NCBI GenBank assembly: GCA_004151065.3
Contig: NWUY0300007733.1
Span: 59,006-86,542, forward strand
Length of the DNA stretch: 27,537 bases
Direction: 5' to 3'
Origin: Larix sibirica
Taxonomy: Eukaryota; Streptophyta; Pinopsida; Pinales; Pinaceae
The notes beneath the pieces were generated by a model. The model worked only from the letters and a program-made list of their open reading frames with translations, was not told where the DNA came from and searched no databases. Positions 1 through 9,984 of the stretch are shown piece after piece (the first letter of the stretch is position 1; every line of letters begins with the position of its first letter). The position numbers and the translations under genes were made by a program.

Positions 1-322
1 TATATATATATATATATAACATGAGAACATGTCTTGCCATTACGAACTTTTAATAACTTAGAAATTATTGCTAAATCGTGTTGATTATATCAAATCAATG
101 CTAACTAACGATATTAAATATAAAATTTTAAAAATAAAGTTTTGAATGGGTAGATATCCTAAAGTAGTTCAACCATTAAGCCCAATTTAAAACAAAAGCT
201 TCACATGGAAGCAAAATCAATGAACAATATTTGACCACGTATGCAAAAGCTTTCCAAAACGTTATTGGCAATTATGCAGTCCCGTCATTACATATATGTT
301 ATTATTTATTTTTAATTTTAAN
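1..322. other. AT-rich non-coding stretch with a TA microsatellite
   Basis: The first ~20 bases are a pure TA dinucleotide repeat. The rest is AT-rich, with frequent stops in every frame. I see no gene, RNA or element end here. The window edge cuts the TA run, so its true length is unknown. Confidence 0.6.
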
Positions 323-900
323 CCCTAAATGTATTTTTGAGGGTGGTTTTTAGAAACCCCCCTAAAGGTCATGAGAATTGGACTTTTGGGGGCGGCGTTA
401 GGAAACCGCCCCCACAATTCCAATTCTCATGAATTTTTGGGGGGATTTCTAAAAACCGCCCTCAAAAATACATTTAGGGGCGGTTTTTAGAACCGCCCCC
501 CCAACAAAGTCCTAAGAATTAGAATTTTGGGGGCGGTTGTCAAAAAACTGCCCCCAAAGTCTAATTCTCAAGACATTTGTGGGGAGGGTTGTAAAAAGAT
601 CGCCCTTAAATGTGTTTTTGAGGATTGTTTTAGAAACACCCCCCTAAAAAAAATGTCACGAGAATTGGAATTTGGGGGCAGTTGTCCAAAAATTGCCCCC
701 AAAAATCCAATTCTGATGACCTTGGTGGGGTGGGGTTTAAAAAGACTGCCCCTAAACTTTATTTTTCAAGGTTTTTTTTAGGACCCCCCCCCATAAAAAA
801 AAAACATGAGAATTGGACTTTGGGGGGTGGTTTTTTACAACAACCCCAATAGTCATGATAATTTTACTTTTGGAGGTTGTGTTTTAACAAACACCTCTAA
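323..900. repeat. Tandem array of GC-rich palindromic (hairpin) units, ~140-147 bp period
   Basis: Blocks of the form GGGGCGGTTTT..AAAACCGCCCC recur through the stretch, joined by variants of TCATGAGAATTGGA. Unit starts fall near 331, 471, 611 and 758, marked by a TGTATTTTTGAGG-like string or its complement. The first unit is a near-perfect palindrome: 323-356 pairs with 446-479, about 34 bases with one wobble or mismatch, centred near 401. Such dense short GC-rich direct and inverted repeats resemble the subterminal regions of plant CACTA-type DNA transposons. No CACTA terminus or transposase is visible, so that assignment is inference. A hairpin-forming satellite is the alternative. Decay increases to the right. 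Confidence 0.7.
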
Positions 901-1075
901 AAATTCAATTGTCATGATGATGACAATGGTGACATTGATAATGATGATGACACTGACAAAAACAATGATGATGGTGATAACGTTGATAACAACAATGAAA
1001 ATAAAATTGATGATGATGATGATGATGATGTTGATTGGTGATGGTGATGATGATGATGATGACAATGATGGTTAA
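901..1075. repeat. Degenerate ATG/GAT trinucleotide microsatellite
   Basis: The stretch is dominated by GATGATGAC and ATGATGATG runs, with pure GAT repeats near 1010-1030 and 1045-1062. It is open in more than one frame only because the period is three. The predicted peptides are Met/Asp or Ser/Ile homopolymer-like and are not taken as genes. Confidence 0.85.
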
Positions 1076-1211
1076 TGTCCATTTAAACCAACTTTAATCT
1101 ATCAAATCTTAAGAAAAATGATAAGGAATTAATTGTTTTGTTTTAGAATTGTGTTTTTATGTTCAAAAATATTGGAGAGAAGCTTTCCTAAGTCTCCATA
1201 GTTTTGATGAC

Positions 1212-1547
1212 TTAACTTGTTAGATAGGTCAATATTTTACAAATATTTTGAAACTGAGATCTAATGTGGGCATACACAATACATTCTGAGACAAATTGTT
1301 TTTCATCCTCTACCTTCTTAGTATCACAAAAGTGACAAATCCTTTCATCCCATGATGTTTTAAGAATTGTCCAACACCCTATTTCATCAGTGTCACACTC
1401 TATTAGGTACTCTTTTGGTAGAGTTCCTCTAGAAGCCATAATTACAGCTTGTGTTAGGGAAGTATCAAAACCTTGTGGGTGGGTTTGCATGCACACAAAA
1501 AGCCTAGCAAAAGGTTGCTTACAGTTACCTTTAAGGAAGACAAACAT
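1212..1547 (-). pseudogene. C-terminal zinc-knuckle fragment of a non-LTR reverse transcriptase (LINE family A)
   Basis: The 111-residue minus-strand frame contains WDERICHFCDTKKVEDEKQF followed by SECIVYAHIRSQF. This matches the C-terminal cysteine-rich segment that follows the RT domain in one class of plant LINE proteins (pattern C-x2-C-x9-H-x4-C plus an acidic VEDE box). The second half of the knuckle carries Gln where His is expected, so zinc binding is probably lost. No RT domain lies upstream on this strand, so this is an isolated fragment. It probably belongs to the same family as the RT relic at 11690-12632, since both carry sequences typical of that protein type. The start codon is arbitrary. 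Family assignment comes from recognition of the motif, not from a search. Confidence 0.6.
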
Positions 1548-2237
1548 GCCACATAGTTGATTATGTGGGGCCCTTGGACGTATCGTAATACCCTTGTTGT
1601 CTTGTCTAGTTAGTATGAATATTTTTTACCCAACGAGTCTACTCAGTTGCATTATCATGTATGGATTTGAGTTCTTAGGCCTTTCAATGCATTTCTTAGA
1701 TTTTTTGAAATGCATATTGGACCCACTTGAGTAGTTTAAAGGAGATGTCTAAAAATTCAATGATTTGGATCGTAGGGCCATTTTTAGCCAAAATCTAACA
1801 TTTTTTTTTTGTTTGCAAAATCGAAATTTAGTTGTGTTTTATCAGGATTTTGATGGTAAAAATGGATTCGACACCCTCAAAAACCCATGGGGCACCCAAA
1901 ATTATAGAATTTGATAGTTGTAACCTAGATTTTAAAAAATCATGGCCCGATTTTTTCAAAATCATGCCCGAAAAAATCATCTATTCTGACTCAAATCGTA
2001 GAATTTTTAGACTACATGGTAGTTTAAGTGCCATGAGCCCCAACACCTTTTAATCCCCAACACCTTTTTATGCCCACACTCATATAAGCATATTTGTCTT
2101 TGGGTTAACCTATCCCAAATCCTAAAAGAGTAGGTCTTCAAAGTTGGCAATAAGATCATTAGGCAACACGTTAGGTGCATTAACCTCTTGAATACTTGTT
2201 TCTGATGCCGAAGGCCAAACCATAGGATTAAGGATTC
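1548..2237. other. Non-coding flank of the LTR element
   Basis: AT-rich DNA with no convincing coding signal. A 73-codon plus-strand frame at 1832-2053 has no recognisable motif and is probably chance. A short inverted motif (GATTTTTTCAAAATCATG and nearby variants, 1930-1980) is the only visible structure. The last five bases, GATTC (2233-2237), form the left target-site copy of the LTR element. Confidence 0.5.
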
Positions 2238-3033
2238 TGTTGTAACCTCGGCATGAAGGTTGGGCGCACTTCCTCGAGTGTGTGTCGAAGGCTCATGAGG
2301 GTTTGACGGAGGTTGAGTATAGAGTTGGGCGCACTAGACTCGCGGGGCATGTTGTTGCACACCACCAGTTCAGTTGGTCTTGTAGAGATGTTATAGATGG
2401 GGGCACGAGACTTGGGCCCACTTTGTGCTAAGCAACAATACTAAGGTACACAGTGAAGAAGTCAGGACGTGTGTTGAGGCAGTTCTGCGAATGCAGTAGA
2501 GGTTGGATGTGCAGACAGTGAGGGATTTCTTGGCAGCTTTGCTTGAAGAGTCGGGTAAACTTGTCGAGGGTTGCCTAGTCTATCTTGGACAGTGACTTGT
2601 ATGAGCATCGTCCTGAATCTATTGTATATCTGTATATGAATGTTTTCGGTTGGGAGCACTCCTTTGTTGTATCTTGTAACATTCTTGGGTTCCTAGTATG
2701 GGAACCACCATACTTGTGTGTTCATTATCTCTTTGTGCATATTGCAGGATACTTGTACTATGATGGTTATGTGTAATGCTTAATTTTGTAATTGTTTAAG
2801 AGTTGAACTATTGTGATGCAAGTGATTGTTGGGTGAGTAAGTTGAGTAGGATTTGCAGCGACCTAATAGTTTGTAGCTTAAGGCGTAGTATGGGAAGACC
2901 TTGAGTGAAGAGACCTAGTCGAGGTGTAATAGTCATAAGTTGGCCAAGCCCTTGTGGATGAGGCACGTTGATGTCGCACGTTCCTTGGAGTAGGAAACGA
3001 AAAATTGGGGCACTACTCTTAGGGATGTGATAG
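2238..3033 (+). repeat. 5' LTR (796 bp)
   Basis: Aligns by eye with 5833-6027 plus 7454-8095. Shared blocks include the opening AACCTCG(G/A)CATGAA, the central CACTCCTTTGTTGTATCTTG, and the closing TTGGCCAAGCCCTTGTGG and CACGTTCCTTGGAGTAGGAA. It ends GTGATA, where the 3' copy has GTGACA; the CA end has probably mutated. It would supply the Pol II promoter and 5' part of the transcript. Confidence 0.85.
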
Positions 3034-3051
3034 TTCGTATTAGAGCGCAAT
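3034..3051 (+). other. Decayed primer-binding site (initiator Met-tRNA type)
   Basis: Immediately after the 5' LTR the sequence reads GTTCGTATTAGAGCGCAA. This matches the plant consensus TTGGTATCAGAGC at most positions, with G to C and C to T changes. Position directly next to the LTR end and the retained AGAGC core support the call. Confidence 0.7.
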
Positions 3052-3182
3052 TTTTTAATAAAAGTTGGTATATAGCATAAAAGTGGACTCTTCACCACTT
3101 TTGAGTAAGAAAGTTGGTGTAGTGCATCGCTTAGGCAGAACTAGGTGCACCTCTTGAAGTTGTGACTGAGATCGGAACAATG

Positions 3183-4058
3183 GTTGCGAGGAGTGGGCAT
3201 AGGCACAGTTAAGTCTTATGTGAGTGGACCAAAGTACAAGTGTGGCAGACTTGCATGGGACACTTTGGACAAAGTAGACTTGCGTGAGGCAAAACGTAGT
3301 GCTTCGCAGCTTTGATAAGAAAGTGGGTGAACCCACAAGTTCTAGAGAAAAGAAGGCAAGTGCAAATTGCATAAGACTATGTCGAAGTATTAAGAGTACA
3401 CCACCTTGGTGTGGAAGGAAGCATGGGCAATTTGCCTTGTATATCGGTGAAAGAAGTACAAGTTTGAGGTCATACTTTATTGTATTATTTGGAAGTGTTG
3501 AAAGTGAGGTGGCCACACATGGAGCTCATTACGGGAAGCACAAAAAAAGAGTCCATGACAACCAAGGTGAGAGCTGCGAAGATGGACTTGGACAAAAGGG
3601 ACCACGAGTTCCAAGTACTATTGGCATAGGCCAGAGGGCAGTTTGAAGCTTGGAGTGAATGGTTGGAAGAGGTGACAGTCTAAGTGAAGATTTGGGGGCA
3701 GCCACAACTGGAGTTGGGATCACTCAGTGTAGTGGACGATGCCATAGCATAAAAGCAACCTAACTCACTAATGCATGGAGGTGAGAAGATTGGCTGGTTT
3801 TTCCTAAGCAAAATTGGATGGACTTTGGGTTCACTGGTGAGAAACTTGGGCGCAGACCAAGGGCAACGAATCAGAGAAGGCTTGACAAATGCATTGATGA
3901 CCTTGAATATAAGTCCAGCTGAGCTTAGGTCAGATGGTATGGGTGAAGAAATAGCAAGTGTTGAAGTTGTTCGGTGGTTGGATGAAGAGTGGATAGTTGC
4001 GATGGATGGAACCACATTAATGATTTACTCATATGATGTATTCGCCTATGGTGGTTGA
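3183..4058 (+). pseudogene. Decayed hidden ORF in the LTR-element interior, unrecognised product
   Basis: Read in the frame of the 95-codon open segment at 3771-4058, the interior stays low in stops from about 3183 (roughly 8 stops in 292 codons). The stops near 3630, 3681 and 3750 are TAG/TAA and could have come from CAG/CAA by one C-to-T change. The 3549-3670 part is Lys/Glu-rich and helix-forming (KVRAAKMDLDKRDHEFQVLL). The 3771-4058 part includes GQRIREGLTNALMTLNISPA and VEVVRWLDEEWIVAM. I recognise no gag, protease or polymerase motif. It may be an element-specific protein, a very diverged gag, or captured host coding sequence. The apparent coding frame then seems to shift (see 4062-4366 and 4381-4869). 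Confidence 0.35.
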
Positions 4059-4061
4059 ACA

Positions 4062-4366
4062 CTACTTGCCATAGTTGCAGGGCAGTGGCATGTTATGGAA
4101 GCCTTGCACATGAGTTAAGGTGCGATGCACACTTGTAAAAGTGAGCATTCAGATTTTGGCTACATAGAATATGGAAGCCTTATTTGGATAGTAGTTTGAC
4201 TAAGGCACTCATGTGGAAGTTAGCTATAAAGAGGCTTGTGTGGGATACATGTTGGGCTAGCAGCTTCATTATTGGTAGTGGCATAGGAAACCACTTTCCA
4301 ACCTCCTTGGACTTATCAAAAGAAATTGAGAGGATTGTTGTTTTGAAGTCGGGTAGCGAGGCCTAA
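4062..4366 (+). pseudogene. Possible continuation of the decayed interior ORF, second frame
   Basis: From about 4062 the low-stop reading moves to another frame, with two stops near 4134-4142 and a clean 60-codon run at 4184-4366 (KALMWKLAIKRLVWDTCWAS). No family motif is recognised. Its position directly after the previous segment suggests a frameshifted continuation, but chance openness cannot be excluded. Confidence 0.2.
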
Positions 4367-4380
4367 GGCACCGATAGAGG

Positions 4381-4869
4381 TGCCAAATACAGTGGAGGGT
4401 TGATCAGGAAAGGAAGGCATGCATTGCTAGAATAATGAAGCATGCACACGAAAGTGACAATTTGTTGGTTATGAATAGAAGCAACAAACATAGAGGTGCC
4501 AATGTAGTGGTGCCTTGGAAAACTCTTTGGCGCACAGAAGGTGACTTAGCAGCAACACAATGATGGCTAAAGGAAGGAGTAGGTGAGCTCAATTCTAAGT
4601 TTGTAGATCGTGAAGGAAATGACCAAGAAAACATATGCATAAAACTTGATGACTTAGAATGGGAGATAGTTCAGATTGATAAGGAAGATGTCTGGTTACA
4701 TCTGTTGTAAACAGATGTTTTCTCTTTGGGTGAACATGACTGTATTTTCCATGACAACTATGAGTATGAGGCAACAAAAGTATTGGCGTAGAATCCTTTG
4801 CATAGACTCATCAGGCTTAGGAAACTTTGGACAAGCAGTAGTACGTGGAGTGCTAGTGTTCACTTGGTA
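4381..4869 (+). pseudogene. Possible continuation of the decayed interior ORF, third frame
   Basis: This 163-codon stretch has three in-frame stops (near 4561, 4708 and 4789). It contains protein-like acidic sequence such as ENICIKLDDLEWEIVQIDKE followed by a His/Asp-rich part (GEHDCIFHDNYEYEATKVL). The stops at 4708 (TAA) and 4789 (TAG) are each one C-to-T change from a Gln codon. No domain is recognised, and no zinc knuckle or catalytic motif is seen. It is listed because the composition differs from the surrounding frames. Confidence 0.25.
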
Positions 4870-5823
4870 AAATGGGTGCACATCGGGCTAAGTGGATAGG
4901 CCAAAAGCAGCGAGAGATTCGACCAAGATAGCTTGCGGGTATTTGACTTGTGCATATAAGATTTGCGAAGCAACATGAGGCACCAAGTTAGGGACTTGGG
5001 AAAGTTCAATGACACCTTGGGCATGCCTGGGAAGAATTTTGGCAAGGAGATTTGGAGGCAAGTTGAAGGAAACAACAGAGTTGGTGCACACTTGCTTCTC
5101 TAGGTGTTGAGGCAAGGTGGTTTTCTTGGAGATTTGGTAGGCTTAGTGGACTCAGAAGGGTCATTTCAATGACAACTTTAGACCTTGTGAGGTAGAAGCA
5201 ATCAAGCATGAAGAAAAGTGAGTAAGTGTAAACTTGCACAACGAAGTACTTGTGATGGGTTGGTGCCGCTGAGTTGAGACTTAGTGGAAGGAAGTTGTAT
5301 TCTAGGAAGTGATGTGGAGCGACATTTGAGCATAAACATTAGATTGAGAGTTAATGAAGTGGTGCATTTTTGAAAGCTTGGCGTGAAGTTGGATTAGCTA
5401 CCCAGCTTGCTAATTGCAAATACCTAGGTGTGTATCCAGGCATGATAGTTTGGGTTGATTGCTTTGCTTGATAGTTTGATGAGGCATTGCAAAGTGGTTG
5501 AAGAAGGCAATTGCGATTGGGTGTGTAAGTATGAGTAGTGATATTTGAGAATAGTGGTTCTTAGAGCTTTGAAAGTTTAAGTGGAAGCACCTGAATTTGA
5601 GGTTTCCAAATGGTGCGAAGGTTGTAGAAACAACAATCAGATGCATTCTTATACCTGTTGGCACAGGAAATTTGGGGTTTCTAGTAATAAGGGGACATAG
5701 AGGTTTCAACAAGTTTCGGAAACATTGCAGATGATGAGATGCAACTCTGGGAGAAAACATGTTTGCAGACAACATACATGGTTTCTTTTGGAGGTGTTGT
5801 TGAGGGTGGAAACAACTTTGAGT
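4870..5823 (+). other. Rest of the LTR-element interior, no coding signal recognised
   Basis: Between the last low-stop segment and the polypurine tract I see no retroviral-type motif on either strand. Several overlapping short minus-strand frames here have no recognisable domain. They lie antisense to the element and are treated as chance. Confidence 0.4.
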
Positions 5824-5832
5824 AGGGGAGGG
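5824..5832 (+). other. Polypurine tract
   Basis: AGGGGAGGG lies directly upstream of the 3' LTR start. This is the expected position and composition of the plus-strand primer of an LTR retrotransposon. Confidence 0.7.
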
Positions 5833-6027
5833 TGTTGCAACCTCGACATGAACGTCGGGTGCACTTCCTCAAACGTTTGTCAAAGGCTCATGAGGACTTG
5901 ACGGAGTTTGAGTACGGAGCTAGGTGCACTAGACTCGTGAGGCACCTTGGTAGCATGGCAAGGTGCACACCGTTGATTTGCTTGGTCTTGCAGAGATGTT
6001 ATAAATGGGGGCACAAGACTTAGGGCA

Positions 6028-7009
6028 TGTTAAGTTAGGTGTGTGGATCCAAGGTGTTAACATCCGAACTCACTCCCTTGCCATGTCATCAATTTCGTCA
6101 TCCTTATACATCATTATTTCACATCACTAGCACCAATTTTCCAGATCATTCCATTCATATGACCTTAGAGAAGTAATGAAAACCAAAAAATTAAAGTCAA
6201 ACCATGAGTTGACCACCCTGGAAGGAGGTTACGACTTTTCCCTCGAAATCAATGACCTAGGTCGCAACTTCCCCCCTTATAAGCGTGACCTGGTCCCAAA
6301 GCTTGATTTTCGTCAACAATTTGTTATTTCCCGCCTTCCTCATGAAGAAAGGGCCAAAAGTGGACACATACCTTGATGTTGTCCAAATTTAGTTACAAAT
6401 CTAGGGCCCAAAAACCTAATTTCTCCATTAAGCAAACAAAGGAAATGGAGAATGTTCACATTACTTCTAGATCCATCTCTTGGCCACTCTTGTGCCTATA
6501 AAAATGCCCTCAAGGTCACCATTCCATACACACAATTGCCATTTCTCACTCATACTGTCATGCTACCAAAATTATCCCAGAACTAGAAGAAACCCATATC
6601 TTACTTTCTACTTCACCTAAAGGAGATAATCATTGTGACGGTTGGATGGAAGTTGCGAGGTTGGAAAGGATACAACCAGACCTTCCCTTAAGCAGCTGCA
6701 GAGACTTCTCTTCCTCTTCATTATATCAAAGTGCTCATCTTTGTACCACTTCTTTGTGATAATTTAAAAAAAACATTCTTTGATTCATTATCCATCGCCT
6801 TGGCACTCTTTATGTGTGATGTGATTGAATAATGATGCGATGTTGTTAGTTTAGTTTAGTTTATTGTGTTGTTTTGTTTTTCCCTTATTATGAATCTATA
6901 CCAAAGTCACACAACCCTTTGATATGTGCCTTTTTCATGTGTGGGTGATTATTTACACCATACACAAGGCACTTACCTGTTGGGTTGGCTTGTTAAGCAT
7001 GTTTCCCAC
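6028..7009. mobile_element. Sequence inserted in the 3' LTR, origin unknown
   Basis: Homology to the 5' LTR stops after AGGGCA (6027) and resumes at GCACACTTTGTG (about 7454). The sequence starts TGTTAAGTTAGG. It contains TATAAAAA at 6497-6504 followed by a C/T-rich stretch, as a promoter-bearing solo LTR would, and a 66-codon frame at 6176-6376 without recognised domains. GGGCA before and GAGCA at 7452-7456 could be a 5 bp target duplication with one mismatch. The right terminus does not read as a clean TG...CA element. A solo LTR or an unclassified insertion is possible. Confidence 0.4.
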
Positions 7010-7445
7010 TTGTGTGATTTGGGTGCACGCTGGTGTGGGCACACTTGAGCGTTGGGTGCACATCGATCTGGGTACACTTGAGAGTTGGGTGTACGTCAAT
7101 GTGGGCACACTTGAGTTGGAATATTGGCTTGGGGTGCACCATATATATACAAGTTGGGTGCAAGTGCAAAGAAGGCAAGTTATTCGGGCAAAAAGAATTC
7201 GGAAAGGGGAAGCAGGAAGCATCCAAGATGGGCGTAGTTTTGGGCAGCATGAGTTGGGCGCAGTCTTTAGTAACATGATTTGGGTGCATTCCTGAGTAGC
7301 ATGACTTGGGAACAATTATGGGCAACATGATTTGGGTGCAGTCTTGAGTAGCATGAGTTGGGCGTAGTTCTGCGCAGGAGTTGGGTGCAGTCCTAAGTAG
7401 TACGACTTGGGTGCACTTTTCCACTAAGTGATGGACGTCATAAGG
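7010..7445. repeat. Minisatellite of GAGTTGGGTGCA-type units inside the 3' LTR
   Basis: Variants of CACTTGAG.GTTGGGTGCAC repeat with a ~33 bp period at about 7030-7110. Variants of AGCATGA(G/C)TTGGG(T/C)GCAGT repeat roughly every 30-45 bp from 7215 to 7412. The motif resembles GACTTGGGCCCACTTT at the same point of the 5' LTR, so this may be expansion of an LTR-resident motif. The long frames here on both strands follow from repeat periodicity and are not annotated as genes. Confidence 0.6.
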
Positions 7446-8095
7446 TAGGATGAGCACACTTTGTGTTGGGTAGCAATACTAAGATACATAGTGCTTGACG
7501 CACTAAAGAAGTTGGGATGTGCGTTGAGACAATTCTGTGGACACAACAAAGGTTGGATGTGAGATGGTGAGGGATGTCTTGGTAGATTTGCTTGAAGAGT
7601 TGGACAATCATGTTGGGGGTTGTCTATACTATCTTAGACAATGCCTTGTATAGGCATCATCCCATATATGTTGTGTATTTATATATAGGTGTTTGTTAGT
7701 TGGCCGCACTCCTTTGTTGTATCTTGTAACATTCTTCATAATAAGTTTGGGTACCTAGTTTGGGCACCAATATACTTGTGCGTTTGTTGTCTCTTTGTGC
7801 ATATTGCAGGATACTTGTATTGTGATGTTTATCTGTAATGCTTAATTGCATAATTGGTTAAGTGTTAAACTATTGTGGTGCAAGTGACTGTAGGTTGAGT
7901 AAGTTGAGTGGGACTTGCAATGACCTAATAGTTTGTATCTCAAGGCGTAGTTATGGGTAGACCTTGAGTATAGAGGCATACTCTACGTGTAATAGTCACA
8001 AGTTGGCCAAGCCCTTGTGGATGAGTCACGTCGATGCCGCACGTTCCTTGGAGTAGGAAACACAAATTTGGGGCACTACTGTTAGGGCCGTGACA

Positions 8096-9135
8096 GATTG
8101 CCTCATCATCTATGTCAGTACCTTAGCTCCCTTTTTTTATTTCAACATAAAACACATCGATGATGGAACCTTTAAATTTAGAGGATAAAATGGAATACTT
8201 AACTTTGGATAATTTGGTCCTTCATATTAGCAATTAAGGTGAGAGTTTTGCATGGTGCATGGTTTTCCATGGATTGATCGCTATGAGGAGACTCTCTCGA
8301 TTAGGATTAACATATGCATTGTGTGCATACTATGACAAACTCAAGATTAGATGTCACCTTGTTTCGCACTATACAATTATTTGTAATTGTTGTAAGCTTG
8401 TTTGGAATCAACTCCATTTTTTTTGCAGTGAAGCCTCGGGCATATGCTTTCTGAGAGCGATGAGCTGAGTTTCCTTCCTACTATGGAGTGGAATCCCTCA
8501 TGCGGTGATATTCATTATGGCGGTGACGACGCTTTTTGTAGGTGGGAGACGGACCATCCGGTGCTGAGTAGAGGAGGCTGAATTGTTATCCATTGTTCAC
8601 GATCTACTCTCTGGTGGAGTGGCGGTGTAAGGTGGTGGTTCACACTCTTGCGACGAATATTTCTGTAGCAGGCAGCGACTCTTCTCTATGTAGGGGGCCG
8701 CGGACGAGCCTGTGGTGGGCGGTGGCCCTATTATGTGGAGGCGGCGACGAACACTATAGCTGGTGGCCCCTTTTATATAGATAGTGGAGGCTCCCATGTT
8801 GTAGGTTGGATCCCCCGGCAAGCCGGCATCCCAATCCATGTGGTTTCGCGATGGCGTATTGGGATCTATTGTTCATGAAGGGACTTATTTTTTGTTCATC
8901 TTAGATGGCAATTTCTCTTGGCTTTTATCCTGCCTTTGTTTTTTTCCAAATATTTATTTGAGCATATTGAAGATCTATAGAAGCCTTATAACAGGGAGAT
9001 TAAAGGAATTTGACCCTAATTTTAACTCTTCAAGTTGTGCTTTTTAATGCTTAGGCACCTGTATGACCGACCAGTCTATTGAACAATATGTTCTATTTTT
9101 ATTAATAAAATGCGATTTTTTTTCGTGAAAAAAAA
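8096..9135 (+). mobile_element. Probable LINE 3' region, with GC-rich segment and T-run/A-run tail
   Basis: The region ends with ATTAATAAAATGCGA, eight T, CGTG and eight A (9100-9135), almost the same terminus as the verified LINE ending at 24052. This marks a plus-strand LINE 3' end. Upstream, 8490-8850 is markedly GC-rich relative to the surroundings and contains short GGCGG motifs. Frames there (8259-8468, 8593-8784, 8838-9047) have no recognised domain and are probably untranslated. The 5' boundary is not seen, and I find no copy of the bases that follow the tail. The start is placed after the LTR element only for convenience. Confidence 0.45.
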
Positions 9136-9984
9136 CAACAAAAACAAACTTCTCTTCATATATTTTCCTCTAAAAGATTCCCTAGAAAACTATCCTTATA
9201 AAACATAATTAATCTCTTACGAGGATTTTCGAATTGTATCAAAATTTTCCAAATTTTTGGGAAGGATCGATGTGAAGATATTTTCAATAATCCTCTATAT
9301 AAGAATATAGACATAATTATATGAGTTAATTTACAAATTAAAACTTTTAACCTGTTTATGTATGTTCCATGAAACACGGTTTGATTAAAAAGAAAAAACT
9401 CACGTATGTTCCAGGAAACACGCTTTGATTAAAAAGAAAAAACTCACATATGTTCCATGAAACACGCTTTGGTAAAAAAACTCGCATTAACGTTAATATT
9501 TGTTATTATTTCTATTTCATTGTATATTTTTTTACTTAATAATAAATATAATATATATTTTCCATTCTCAAATAATAATAATAAAAATATAAAAAAACAC
9601 TTTAACAAATGTTCATAATAATAATCTTCCTTCGAAAAATGAGACAATGTCCTCCCTCTAAATCATTTCCCCGTGGAGTATAAGCATGGACAATTTTTTT
9701 TGAATAAGAAGCATATATATTGAGAAATTATTATTTAATTTATATATTTTTATTATTAGAAGAAGTCTTATTGGAATGAAATTGTTAATGCTAGAAATTA
9801 ATGTTAATTATCCAATTTTGTGAGGTGTACTTTTTAAATTTTTTTTTTTTACATTAAGAAAATGTTTACAACTTAACAAATTGGAACACATTCCCTCATA
9901 CTGAGTTGTAAGCACCTCACTACTCTTGATGCAATTAATGATGGTATTAAATAAATATTTTCACATAATCACAAATTTGGGGAA
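9136..9984. other. AT-rich spacer, no gene seen
   Basis: Strongly AT-rich with homopolymer runs and no coding signal on either strand. It holds the three-copy 44 bp repeat listed separately. A string AAATAAATATTTT near 9950-9962 weakly resembles AAATAAAATTATTTT after the LINE tail at 10970, so it may contain a decayed target-site copy. Confidence 0.5.
9360..9485. repeat. Three tandem copies of a ~44 bp unit
   Basis: Units start at 9360, 9404 and 9448. Each begins (G/A)TATGTTCCA(T/G)GAAACACG and ends in A-rich AAAACTCAC; the third is shortened. The copies differ at only a few bases, so the duplication is fairly recent compared with its neighbours. Confidence 0.85.

Larger units (their letters stand above)
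2238..8095 (+). mobile_element. Non-autonomous LTR retrotransposon (LARD-like), 3' LTR interrupted
   Basis: Two copies of a ~0.8 kb direct repeat bracket a ~2.8 kb internal region. Both begin TGTTG(T/C)AACCTCG and end GGGAT/GGCC-GTGA(T/C)A, giving TG...CA-type termini. The flanks are GATTC (2233-2237) and GATTG (8096-8100), a 5 bp target duplication with one mismatch. A decayed primer-binding site follows the 5' LTR and a purine tract precedes the 3' LTR. No gag, protease, RT, RNase H or integrase motif is visible inside. This fits a large retrotransposon derivative mobilised in trans; superfamily cannot be assigned. The 3' LTR carries ~1.4 kb of extra DNA absent from the 5' LTR. LTR divergence and many stops indicate an old insertion. 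The strand follows from PBS-to-PPT order. Confidence 0.85.
5833..8095 (+). repeat. 3' LTR, split by extra sequence at 6028-7453
   Basis: 5833-6027 matches the first ~190 bases of the 5' LTR and 7454-8095 matches the remainder. The two parts sum to ~837 bp against 796 bp on the left. It retains the TGTTGC...GTGACA termini better than the 5' copy. A TATA-like string, TTTATATATAGG, lies at about 7678-7689, upstream of the conserved GCACTCCTTTGTTGT block, and could be the core promoter. Confidence 0.8.

Noticed and set aside
527-781. 84-codon frame in the hairpin array
   Set aside because: Encoded by palindromic GC-rich repeat units; composition follows the repeat.
806-1075. Met/Asp-rich plus-strand frame and Ser/Ile-rich minus-strand frame
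   Set aside because: Produced by the ATG/GAT microsatellite, whose period is three.
3055-3516. 153-codon minus-strand frame in the LTR element
   Set aside because: Antisense to the element, no recognised domain, and it overlaps a plus-strand low-stop frame that looks more protein-like.
6924-7457. Overlapping frames up to 154 codons on both strands
   Set aside because: They lie in a minisatellite with a period near 33; repeat periodicity keeps frames open and no domain is seen.
9380-9480. Heat-shock element from TTCCATGAA in the 44 bp repeats
   Set aside because: Spacing (three bases between TTC and GAA) does not match the two-base nTTCnnGAAn rule.
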